A stretch of 64,000 bases of DNA from Paramecium tetraurelia. Its lineage: Eukaryota; Ciliophora; Oligohymenophorea; Peniculida; Parameciidae. Of the stretch, positions 53,001-64,000 are shown in pieces. The notes beneath the pieces were generated by a model. The model worked only from the letters and a program-made list of their open reading frames with translations, made no database searches and was not told the origin of the DNA. A program made the position numbers and the translations under genes. The stretch spans positions 242,507 to 306,506 of the forward strand of contig NW_001798960.1 of assembly GCF_000165425.1 (NCBI RefSeq), written 5' to 3'. Numbering within the stretch: position 1 is the stretch's first letter; each line of letters starts with the position of its first letter.

Positions 53001-53472
53001 TAACGCCTATATTTTTGTAGTCGTATTTTTGATCAATTGGCCTGAAGTCTAATCTATTTTTCTCTCTATTCAATCATTAGTCTACTTGATATATCTATGT
53101 ACAGTAAAGCCATTAATATCAAATAATGAATATATTAAATTAATATTTAGAGAGTTTCTCTTTCTATCAACAGTTGGCTCATTTTTAACCTATAGTTTTA
53201 ATTAAGATGAAGAACAGCTTTTAACGTGGGGTTGGATCCATATTTCAATGCTCACAACTATATTAGGGACAAGTTTATTTGTAGATATGATTGAATTCAT
53301 TGGTAAGCTTCATTCAAATTATCTGAAATAGAAAATAAAGAAGGAGATATTATAAGAGAAAAATACTTTAAGTTCTCCATTGTAGCTTATTGATCGTTAA
53401 AATATGTAGAATCTTAACAAAGCATTGTCAGATGTTGAATTTAATCTGGATTAGATTAATTAATAAATTTGA
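47039..53472 (+). CDS. Giant cysteine-rich multipass membrane protein with DUF4215-type repeats
   Basis: About 2144 aa, nearly intronless. A signal peptide (MTNKFFLLTILLKITDS) opens a large extracellular part with CxxC furin-like repeats. About seven Myxococcus-type (DUF4215) units follow from about residue 880 to 1550; typical is CGDGIITLGYEQCDDGN. An Asp/Glu-rich spacer (about 51,535-51,660) and a beta-rich domain lead to roughly seven membrane helices from about 52,210 to 53,300 and a polar tail. The frame breaks once near 47,800. Total length is one base short of whole codons, so one missing base explains it. Ciliates carry many such proteins of unknown role at the cell surface. Confidence 0.8.
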
Positions 53473-54419
53473 GCAATTTCAAATTTGATTTATTTTCACT
53501 GTTTTATAATTATATGAAAAATTAATCAACATAAAAAATAAGTATTGATTTTGATATAAATTTTCTGGTTATTTTTTTAGGATGAGATCATTTATATTTT
53601 AAAATTGCAAAAATTTTCTTTAAAATCGACCACATTATATATAGCATTTAATTTATTGTTATTGAAGAAGTTGGTTTGATTTCTTAAAAATCTTTGAGGT
53701 TTTTCTAATGCTTTTAGAAATAATTCATCAATATTTTTTGTTAATTTTTGGATTTAGAATGATTTACTCAAGATGTTATATATATTTTTATGTTATTGAT
53801 AATAAAATATACAGATATTGCTCAAGATTTCATCCATTTAAAGAAATCCTAAAATTAATTGATGCTTATTTCCTTAATGGATTTAAAAAAAAGATTAAGA
53901 ATTTTAGATAAGAAGCATTAGGATAATTTATTAGAAAGGTAGTATTAGTTATCTGAAATTTGAATAAATAATACTAGTAATACTTCCTGATCCTTAAGAT
54001 ATATATTTTATTAATATTAAGTGAGTTTTTTTATCTAAATTGGCGCTTAATAAATCACAAGTAATATAATAAACTTAAAATACTAATTTCGATATCAGAG
54101 CTTTATTTCAAGTTGATATAAATTTAAAACTTGATTAATTGTTTAGATTACAGCTTAGGGCTCTTATAAAATTCTTTTTGCTTGTGCATATTTTTTAATT
54201 GCTAATTTTTTGAGATGTAGGGAGTAGGTTATACATAATTTCCACATTCACATTTATTGATATCAGACATAAAAATGTAAACTCTAACATTCAAAACTCT
54301 ATTCTGCTTTTGTGTTTCCTGTTATATTGAAGGATTGCTTGCCTTGTGGTTACGATCAACTACTTCTCACCTAATAACAGCAATCCAAAATTTTTGTAAT
54401 TATGGAATCTGAAAAAAGT
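53473..54419. other. AT-rich stretch without a supported gene
   Basis: A 67-codon standard-code frame at 53,708-53,911 is rich in Ile, Phe, Tyr and Lys, as expected of random AT-rich sequence. No motif was recognised. Confidence 0.45.
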
Positions 54420-57400
54420 AAAATATATAATCAAATTAATTGGTCATTCATTTTTGTTTATTCAGTCTGTTTCTCTCTTGATGGCACCACATTTGCATCT
54501 AGAAATTATAATCAAAAAATCTTACATTCTGATAAGTGTTAGAAAGATATTCTAGCACACTTTTAATGTTAGAATTTTAAAAATAATGTTATTTCTGAAA
54601 TTGGTAATTTTTTTCCACTATCCTATGACCATCTAAAAGTTAGAATTTAGAGATTATAATGAATTTGATTTAATAAGGACATCCTACATTTCTGCTTTGT
54701 ATATTTTCTGATTTCTCTTCCTTTCTTTTCTACTTCAACAATCAAAAGAGAAAAACTGATCAATCGGGTCTTTACTTCTAATTTTATATCTATCAAGAAA
54801 AATACATCTATTGAATTTCAAATCATTAATTTTTAACTCTATACTTTTGAATATATCATTATATTTTTTTCTTTTTAAAATGATAATTTATATTGATATT
54901 GATATAAAAATTTATCTTAGCTTCATCAATATATCCTTCGAAATATTCATTCATATTCATAGGAATAAACATCTAAACCTGAATAATATCGCGACTATCA
55001 AAAGAAAATTCCAAAATGGCTTGATGTTAGTTGGTTGACACCAGTAACCTGCTATAGTATGTACTATCAGTGAAGCGCAAACCATTAAACAAAAACTGTG
55101 TATTATGTTTTTTTTTATTATTTTCTTAATGCAGCATCTTAATCGACTGATTGCAGTGCTAATTCTTTGATGATGATAGTAATTAATAGAGTATAAATTT
55201 TAAATTTTGTTAAGGACCTACCTAACTCATATCATAAGCCTTTAATTAACTTAATATACTTGTACAGTGCCAAAGCATTGTTGCCAAATGCAATGTCTGC
55301 TTTATATTTAATACATTTAATTTGTTATTGTTAGTGGAAGATAATAAATAGGACGACTACTTATTGTATCAGAATTCAATAACTATATGGTACTGTGGAG
55401 AACACTTCGATACCTTTATTCAGGCCCTACATGAACGGAAATAATTAAGACGTTTTTGATAATAGTACTAATCCTTAATAAAGAGGACAATAATTTATAA
55501 CACCCTCAATGCTTTAATTAATTCATGGAGTATGATAATGGATTAGCATGAACTTCACTTGTTAATTGTGTTAGAATTACTTCAAACATATATATCAGTA
55601 CTTTTTATATTTAAAGGTTATTATGTATTTCCCTTTGCATTAAAATTACAAAAATCCTCTGTTTCAAAGGATAAAGTTGGGATTCGTATTAAATCTGAGA
55701 GGGTTGTATTTTGAGAGCACAACTATGCGTTTAATATTAAGAGGTTGGTTTGATTAGAGATATCTCTGCTAATATGACATATCTCATAATGCTAAACTTC
55801 TTGTATTGTTAATTATATCATTGATGATTCAACTAGTGTCTATTACCTTTATTTTGGTGGAATTGTTAGAAAATATGTAGAACATGTCTACCTCCATAAG
55901 TAATAAAGATTCTTATAAAAGTAGGAATATTGTGCGAATTATTTAGAAGTGTTCTTAATGATACTTACTTCCAAAAATCATACAGCTTGTAATTTTATTT
56001 AAGTGGTGTGAGTGTAGATGCTGTAATGATTCAGATACAGCTACCACTCCTCTTATGTGCTTAATGAACTGATCTTTGAAAAACATAATGACAAATGCTC
56101 TATATTTATATTCCCATAATCTGATAAAATAAATATCTATCATATCCAAGCCCTAATCTTTAAAATAATTTATGTAAAACTTCTTACTGCTTAAACATAC
56201 TCACTTACACTGATTGAATTTAAAGTATAGATTTATGATAGAACTAAAAATGCTAAGGTTTTTGTGGTTTCACAATTTGTAAGATAGAGCAACTCCAAAT
56301 TGTTATAAAAACTTTCTTTTAAAATAATTGATGATCCTATATAACCTTCTTGAAAATATGAATAAAAATTCTACTAAATGTTCATCATGCTCAGTGGAAC
56401 CCATAAGAGTTAAAGGAGAACTAGTGTTAGTTGATTATCTGTGATAATTAAATCACATATAATAGTTGAGCAATGCTAGCCAATTACTTGTCTTAAAATA
56501 ATGCTTGCCTTTTATGTTTGTCTTCAGTTAGTTTATATCTGGGTAGAGCAAACTATTTCTAAAGCAAATTCAGTCACTCTGCTTACAGATTGACGCGATG
56601 CCTAAGATTGAGAAAAACCATGAATACAATATTTGTATGCATTTTTTATTGCACGAATTATACAAGTTTTCGAAATTGATTTAATGTATTGTTGTAAGAA
56701 TAGCGTCAGATGGGCAACTATCAATACATTAAATGTGTGCTTTTAAAATATAAGTATGGGAATGGAGTTTCAAGTTGAGTCTGCAAGTATTATCTAACTT
56801 TAAGACAAAGCTATTCAAGATGAACACTCTTAATTATTTTTTAGAGGTTTAATTAAGATATCCAGATATATTGAGAAGCTATGGATGGTGCAGTTATTGA
56901 AAATTTAGCATGCAGTAGTTGGACATTGTTCATGCTCAACAGTAGTTAGCAAATTAAAATAAGCAAGTAGTTGCAAATCTTATTCCATGATTTAAACACA
57001 TAATAAATGGGCCAATAATAAAAAGAATTAATACATTAGGTACAACAGATGTAGCAAATTAAGTAGATGTGCATGCAATTTGATCACTTACTATGTACAA
57101 TACGAACTTCTAGTGCTAAATTCATGCAATCCTATCCTGAATTGAGATATCACCTTAACTCGATTAATCGGTGCATTTTGCCTTTATTGAAAAATAACAA
57201 GTAGAGCTTGATACATTTTGTAAATGTAAAAGTAGAATTGATATTTACTAATTATAATAAATCTACAACAACTTCCTAACACTCTAATTGCTATTGTAAA
57301 ACTTCAAAAAGTAGGAGGTTGATGTTATTCCTAGTGCAAAGTGTACTGATTTATAACACTGCATCTTGATGATATTGTTATAAGGTCAACAAAATAACTT

Positions 57401-58469
57401 GGAGTGTATAATATAATTCCAATTTTAAGATAAGTGGGAATCTAAGCTTACAAATGTCATGTATTTCATCAAAATATATTAGAAGCTTAATTAATTAGTA
57501 TTCACTGTTGTAGCGAAAATTAGTAAATATTTTTGCTCTTTTTTTTGTTTCGCTCTCGAAATTCTCTCAGAAGTAGTTACTGATCATTGTATAAAGTGTA
57601 AAATTGATAACATTTAATGTTTCTCAATACTACGTCATCCCTTCTCAAGAATATTTTACTTTTCCGACATATCAGATACATTTAGATCAATTATAATTTT
57701 GATAGTAACTACTAAGACAAGCGCTATAAGTAATTTACATCATCATTGCCAAAAAAGGATACTCACAAGGAATAAACATGAGATATCCTTCGTATAAATG
57801 TTTGAATTGCTTTTATTATATTTATATTACATGTAGTTCCGGATATGAAGTCAAGCATGATGTACAAAAACTGCACAATTTATAGAGATGTAATAGCAAT
57901 CTTCATAACAATGTCTAAAGCGCCAGCCAAATGTTGATATGTTAACCATGTTGATGTGCATTTTATAAATGGCGGAGAATTTTAAGATGAATATTACAAA
58001 CTTAGTGACCAATTATATTTGCATCACCTGCGAAATCATAAGCCGTAAATAGAAAGTTGCATTAATCGCAACTATCATAGAAATATCTTCTTTTTCAAGG
58101 TAACTAAATTTCAACTGTACATTAAGGGGATCAAGTATTAAGTATACTTCTTACAAGTAGAATTTCGAACTATAGTGAGCATTCATAAAATTCTCCATTA
58201 TATCCCTCAGATTTAAGGTTTTTTGATTGCAATATACACTGAATACGTTTGTAGCTGGGATTGCTGCATCGTTTAGCAACTGGATCTGAAATTCAATTTT
58301 GAGCTACGAAATTTACAGTTTAATTTCCTACAAGTTGCAAATACAAAGGTTTAATAAAAAAGTGCATTAATTAGGGAAGATATTGTGATTGGAATTTACA
58401 AATTAGATAAAAATGTAGGTGGGCAGGTGATACATAATTTCAATTTCCTGCTATGTAATCTATTGGACC
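54420..58469 (+). pseudogene. Heavily decayed sequence, possibly of a cysteine-rich surface gene
   Basis: GC content is above that of the intergenic spacers, and there are many TGC/TGT triplets, but no frame stays open long. Near 54,462-54,655 a code-6 frame reads SVCFSLDGTTFASRNY, then LSYDHLKVRIQ. That resembles a beta-rich segment found between Cys repeats in giant ciliate membrane proteins. Near 56,470-56,515 a Cys cluster (QCQPITCLK, then ACLLCL) appears in shifting frames. I can support only that it looks coding-derived, on the plus strand. Confidence 0.3.
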
Positions 58470-58830
58470 ACCCAGTTACGATTATTATGAAACTTGACAC
58501 GACTAATATTCATTTATGCACTATTTATTGAATTCGTACAACAGCAATGAGCAATGGAAAAACTAAGAGTGCTGAAATTACTATGACAAGGGAGTATTCT
58601 ATTACATTTTATTATTATAAACGAGATGCAATATATAATTTTCACCATTACTGGTTTTGTGGCACATATATAAATCCAATTAGTTAGAATCTGATTTCAA
58701 GGCTGACAAATGTGCTGACGTGAATACATCTCAAACATTATCTTAAATTTTTGAAGCAATTTAGACTTCTATCAAGAGTTTCTATAATACTGTTATCGTA
58801 GCATATGTTATTCATAAATCAATAGTATCA
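58470..58830 (+). pseudogene. Broken open frame, part of the 54-64 kb decayed region
   Basis: A code-6 plus-strand frame with in-frame TGA at about 58,495 and at 58,573, then open to about 58,830. It includes NYYDKGVFYYILLL and ADKCADVNTSQTLSQ. Composition looks protein-like, but no domain is recognised. Confidence 0.3.
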
Positions 58831-59350
58831 TGATTAGATTTGGTACACTTAATTCCATTCGTATGGTATCCATGAAAATAAGGAGAACTTCTTAATATAG
58901 ATTGCACTAGAATTAAAAGCATAATAAGCATAATTTTTGGAATGGTAGTTAAACGCATTAACAAGATTCACTATAATAGGCAAAATATTGGGCAAGCAAC
59001 TAGATGAGATTGTATCAAAATACACAGCTTGTATAAGACTTTTTGATCCTCTAATATAAGAATGATTAAGGAAATACTTATAACATGCGCAGTAAGAGGC
59101 AAGTATAGTCTGTTACAAAAAAAGATAAATTTTTCGAGGTGCAAATAAATTTTTGATGAATTACAAAAGCCTCAACAAATTTATAATATATGATATGGCA
59201 TAGCATTAAATTGATTGGACTTGATTTCAGCAAAGATTCTTTATATACTTGCAGAGAATCTAACATTATTAAAATAATTAATAAGATCAAATTTAGGGAG
59301 CAATTATCTAAAAAAGTATCAGTATTATATGAAATTATTACATAAAGCTT

Positions 59351-59899
59351 GATTATAAGCAGTATGTAAATAATCCAAGAAAAAGTTAATTCATTGTATT
59401 TTTATCTGTCAACACTAATTTTATGGTAAAGTATAAGCTGCAGTTTAATAATAATAATTTGAACGGAACAGAGGAATCCTTTCTGTTAGTAATTGAAATT
59501 AATTTCTTAAAAAGTGCCTTTAAAAAGTATGCTGCATACCACTTCAAATTAAAATGTAGCAACTAACAACAATTAATTACTATTGTCCTTCATAATTAAT
59601 GAAAGGATTCTTGCAATTTAGCTAATTATGTCATTATACCAAACGATTACATTGAAAACTTCAAGTAACTATTTCGCCTTAAATTCAATAATATCTACAA
59701 GTATACATATGCTATAATTGGAAAGAGTTTAAAAATATTATTGCCTAGAGTCTTACTTAGGCAGTCACATGCAAGTAACATAACACGTGAAGGGCAGACA
59801 TCGTTATGTACAAACAATTATTATTTGAAACAAGCAAATCAACTTTGGATGTTCAATTTTAAAAAAGTGTTTCAATTTAAATACGTATTAATTTTTTGA
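59351..59899 (+). pseudogene. Open frame interrupted by one TGA, extracellular-like
   Basis: The frame is open for 182 codons except for TGA at 59,600-59,602. The first half reads DYKQYVNNPRKSQFIVFLSV, then VKYKLQF and ESFLLVIEI, an alternating beta pattern like the REJ-type or jelly-roll segments of giant ciliate membrane proteins. The call as part of the same decayed gene rests on strand and order. Confidence 0.35.
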
Positions 59900-60318
59900 A
59901 TAAACTAAGTTGCTCTATAAGCAAATGTGACATAATTGTAGTAACGCTTTGCTAAAACTAGTCATAATACGCTCTTTCTTAATACTACGCTGTGTAAATA
60001 GTATACATTCAAACCTCATACTAAATGTTTACAAGCTAAGTAGTTAATAATTTTCATACATATGCCAGTTCAATTAAGTCTACTTTCTTTACGATAATTG
60101 TGTATATTACTAAAGGCTCAAAGGAAGTGCTGTGTGCTACAGCAAAACTGATTTCACACAATATATATATTTCATTCTCTTGATGTGTTTTAAGAAATGT
60201 GCTCACTATGTCTAAAATATTAGGACATTTTTCATGTTCATTTTGCATTGAATAGTAATGTTTTTATAGAATGGGATTCCTTTAAGCACTTGCTATTGAG
60301 ATGGTTATGTGATTGTGA

Positions 60319-61971
60319 TCAGGCAATCAAATTCAAACAAGAGTTTATCAATAATGTGCAATATCTAGGTTTTTTCAATTATAATGTTGCTTCGATATTA
60401 TTTATCAAGTCATCCCTAACATTTTCTTTTGGCAATCATAACGATAATATAACTTGTTATTGTTGAACTATTTAAAGTGTTTTTGCACCTACTCTTAATT
60501 CGAAAAATCTTTGTAAATCATCTTATATTTTATATAGAGAACTCATGTGCATTCTAAATTTTTTTAATATCCTTCAATTTTAACTGCATAATCAACTCAT
60601 ATGGGATATTGTAATTGTTAATATTTAGAGAATTAATCTAATAATAATCTTAACATTAGTGGTTGTAAAGTAGAATAAAAGTTGCTGTAAGAAAACTTGC
60701 AAATGGTTCAGCAAGACTAATTCATGTGGCTTTTTTAATAAGTGCCTATAGACAATTGCAAATTACTTAGATATATTCACTCAAATATTTTAAATAACAG
60801 TGGTCAGCTGTATGAGTAAGACCAGCACCATTTCTCAGCAATAGCACAATCTCCAAAAGTAGAAGTGTATTATATTGAATTGCGAATTTTATCTGAGGTC
60901 CAATTTATCCAACTAATAATTAATGTACTTGATACAAAGTGGATTTCAATGGAGGAATTATAGATTGCAATGATCTATCTAAATAATCACTTCATTACTC
61001 TTCAGGTGAACGCTTAAGACAATGAAACATACTTACTATAAACATTAGTATTTACAAGAATCGATTAGGACATAATTGTGAGACAGTAGATCAATGTAAA
61101 TTAATAATAACAAACGCCATAGCTTTCAAGATAAAAGATATTAACATTTAAACCAATAGCTTTTCGCTTTGAATTATTGCTAGTTGCTATATGTATAATG
61201 TTAAATAAATTTCAATAGGCCACCATGCCAATTGTTATGTCATCGTTTGAAGATAATTGATACAATTTTGAATTACCATCTCCTCTAAAACTAAATATAA
61301 AACTTGGAGACGCCATAATCATAATTAAACAAGATGATGTCACAATTTCAATTCGCTCAAGGCATAAGACTGTATTAATTAATTCATATCAAATGAAGCT
61401 CTATTATTCAAACAACAATATAATTAATTTTGAGATTACTTTGTTGTTATAAAATACAAATAAAATAAAAGTCAAACATCTTAAAGTGAATTACAGCAAT
61501 ACTTGCACAAAATTGTATTAATTCTTAATTACAACTAGCATCAAAGCATAGCCCTCACATTTTGCAACTTATTTGGAAGAAATCAAAACATCTTTTCACC
61601 TAAATTCAGCGTAACAACAAGTGTTGCAAAATCATACAGACTTGGTGGAATCGAGGTCGATGCGGTACAAATTTGCTAAGCTTTAGTACATTGACAATCA
61701 ACTTGTATCTCTCTTGGTCACAAATTTTTGCTTAATCTTTGGAATAAAATCTTTATTTATCAGAAGCATATTGAAACTTTGTGATTAAGATTCGAGTACT
61801 TCCAATGCTTTGCTATCAAATCTGATGCATATGCTTTATGGGATGTCTTGTAAACAAAATTAGAAAATTTTGTAAACTATTAATAATGGGGGGAAACCAT
61901 CTTAAATATGTTCTCAAGCTCACTTTGGTTCTTACAGCTTGATAATCATTCAAATGCTTCCTTTTTAGTGA
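60319..61971 (+). pseudogene. Long open frame (550 codons) with a single internal TGA
   Basis: Reading from 60,319 in code 6 gives 550 codons with one TGA (61,258-61,260) before the stop at 61,969. By my count about 24 TGA triplets occur in this interval over the three plus frames, so one in this frame is far fewer than expected, which points to coding ancestry. Pieces include YYIELRILSEVQFIQLI, LKLNIKLGDAIIIIKQ and EEIKTSFHLNSAQQQ. No domain was recognised with confidence. An ATG at 60,601 is possible. Confidence 0.45.
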
Positions 61972-62618
61972 TTAGATTCTTGAGAACCATGCAAAGCATG
62001 AGAAGATGCTGTGACTAATGCATATCTTTTTAGATGAACTCAATCTCTAGCAATCTTAAATTTTGGGCTCTTTGCTTTCCTTGTGTTAACATGCAACAAT
62101 TTCCTTGTAAGACTATGCACGTCTAATAGTATTGAAGTGTTGATCCTACTAATTCATTGAAATCTGATCCTACTGAATTTACGTTACATCTTGCTTTCGA
62201 GCTACTGCTTTCCAAGGGATTTGACTGGATTACATCACCATACCCTGCTTGAGTATAATAATTAATAGCTACTATTTAATGCGGTCAATGTTTTCCCTAG
62301 GCTTTACATTTTTATAAACATTAAATAAATATAGCACAAGAAACCTTTTAGACTTAAGATTTTTAAACAATATCATTATGCATGTAAGAGGCTTAACATG
62401 TCTGTTTAGTGTAAATATTGTGCTAATGATGCTGGTATGAAAACTATGAGCTACAAATATTAATCATTCTATAGATATTTATTTATTATTATTGTTTTTA
62501 TCGTAAAATTTTATTAACAATAGCTCTTTGTTCTAATCTATATTTCATTATTTGTATGTCCTCTTTCTCCTAATAAAGTGAAAAATAAAGTATATAATAC
62601 TATAGTTGTTAATATTAT

Positions 62619-63445
62619 ATGGCTTTACCCGTGGCTTTGAATAAGTTTCTCCATTTCCTATTTGTTTGGTATGATCTGTAAATAATAGCTTTCTACTCGT
62701 TGTGCTTATTAAATCCTCTTAACAAATATGTAGAAAATTACTTTGTAGCTTATGCTGAAACAGTTAAAAGCAAATATCCTTCTTTCATTGTAAAAAGAAA
62801 TTTTTTATTTGAAGAATTTTTTCAAAATTTGTACTACTGCTTCGAATGGGAACACCCTTTCTTTAATGTTCTTTGTTAGCTGTGTATTTTATGGCAGCTA
62901 AAACTTGAAAGTCTGAGTTTACTGGATATCCTTATTGTTTACTTGTTTTTTTTAATGTTCTGATGATCATTCAAAGTTCATAAACTCCTAATGATTAGTA
63001 ATACTTTTGTACTAGCAACTATATCATATGATAAATAACTTTACGTATATTACTTTTAAAACGCAAGCATAAAATGCTTGAATTTCTGGATTGCATTAAT
63101 GTTAATATTTTCATATCTTGGTTGTATAAGTTCCTGAAGACGACTGTGATATAATTATCCTTCGTCACTACTATTACAAAGGACGTGTTCTAATTGAGTG
63201 GCGTCAACACTTACACAGGATTTGTATGTAAATTAAATTTGGCACTTCTCTTCTTCAATGAATGTGATGTACGAGCACTGCGCATCAACAATAAATACTA
63301 TCTAATTCCCAAATGCAAAACTAATAAGACATCAATTATTACCTATCTCCTTTAAGTTCTTCAAGTTCGCTTGCTACTTGTTTTTATTGGCAGTCCCAAT
63401 GTTACTATCAAATTGCATGCGTAACTAGCCGTAATTAACTATTGA
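62619..63445 (+). pseudogene. Membrane-segment-rich frames, likely the C-terminal part of a decayed giant gene
   Basis: Two overlapping open frames are shifted relative to each other: 62,619-62,963 (114 codons) and 62,963-63,445 (160 codons with one TGA at 63,029). The shift follows a run of eight T. They contain hydrophobic stretches (FLHFLFVWYDLQIIAFYSL; LLDILIVYLFFLM). The segment MLEFLDCINVNIFISWLYKFL resembles, in position and pattern, the intact gene's LRYVQYQFPPHFSQFLETY. The region continues toward the window end without a clear stop. Confidence 0.4.
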
Positions 63446-64000
63446 AAGTGACTTTCGTAAGTTACTATTAGTGAACGTTGTTCCTTTTTAGTGGTCAAGT
63501 CTCACATTCTGTCTTGGAGAAATGCTCGATTTATTGCTTATATATAGTGATATTAAAAAGTATTTCTAAACTCCTAAATATTAAGTCCTTCATGCACATA
63601 AACTTATACAGATTAAAATAGTGGGATCTTTTGCCTCACGCTTTTTATACTATGTATGTTTCATGATATACTGGTTGCCGTCATTTTTATAAATTGTTGT
63701 TCTAGCTAGTCTCCATACATTAATATTTAATACAAAAGCTGCATGTTCCAATTCTTAAAGAGTAAATCTCCAAGCTAATACCCTTATAAAATGTTTAGCT
63801 CTAGTTATTCTATGTGTTAAATAATGCTCCATAAAAGTTTATGTCCCAACTGTTTAGCCTACAATTATAATTATGGAGCAAAAACAATGCGGTTTTGTTT
63901 CAGATTGCAAATTTTATCGATATTTAGGCCTTGTACTAATATTCGTAATGATTGGAACCTTGTAGCTCAGTCTAAAAAATCTAACATTCTCTTTAAATTT
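63446..64000. other. Window end, unresolved
   Basis: Same composition as the decayed region before it. No frame or motif could be supported, and no telomere repeat is present. Confidence 0.4.

Noticed and set aside
53708..53911. 67-codon ORF in an AT-rich spacer
   Set aside because: Residue composition is that of random AT-rich DNA; no motif or neighbour support.
59351..63445. TGA read as an amino acid throughout the window
   Set aside because: All intact genes end at TGA with precise family-length C-termini, so general reassignment is ruled out; only local recoding remains possible.

Overview
The window reads as nuclear DNA of a Paramecium-like ciliate. Genes read through only if TAA and TAG are glutamine and TGA is the sole stop (ciliate code 6). 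They are broken by 20-32 nt introns starting GTA and are packed with gaps of about 20-100 nt. I see no TA-bounded insertions in the intact genes and no telomeric repeats, so it looks like somatic (macronuclear) sequence. All gene models were built by hand from code-6 reading frames and checked by whether exon lengths sum to whole codons; none was tested by a database search.

Layout. 1-6 kb: AT-rich flank, a SWI3/SMARCC chromatin subunit, a small ORF, a pseudogene with Gly-Pro-Leu motifs, and protein phosphatase inhibitor-2. 6-15 kb: a dense block with an unknown gene, IFT70/TTC30, a coiled-coil gene, a multipass membrane protein, poly(A)-binding protein, a small membrane protein, Sec61 gamma and a Q/N-rich unknown. 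15-22 kb: a kinase fused to leucine-rich repeats, a secreted protein, a PARP, a decayed PP2A-like phosphatase and a mitochondrial pyruvate carrier. 22-43 kb is a signalling region: an unusual protein kinase, a CDPK-shaped pseudokinase, glutathione synthetase with an N-terminal extension, a RING-H2 membrane ligase, a tandem array of four related kinases (the last a pseudokinase), a coiled-coil gene, a full CDPK with four EF-hands, and a membrane hybrid histidine kinase.

43-64 kb differs: wide AT-rich spacers, decayed fragments of cysteine-rich surface proteins, one giant cysteine-rich multipass membrane protein (47-53.5 kb), and about 10 kb of broken but TGA-depleted plus-strand frames that look like a decayed relative of that giant gene running off the window.

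Themes: (i) kinases and pseudokinases dominate 15-43 kb, and five genes use or resemble calcium or phosphorelay signalling; (ii) several introns end in AAG or GAG instead of TAG; (iii) decayed paralogues sit among intact genes, as expected after whole-genome duplication. Function calls rest on recognised motifs; where nothing was recognised the entry says so.
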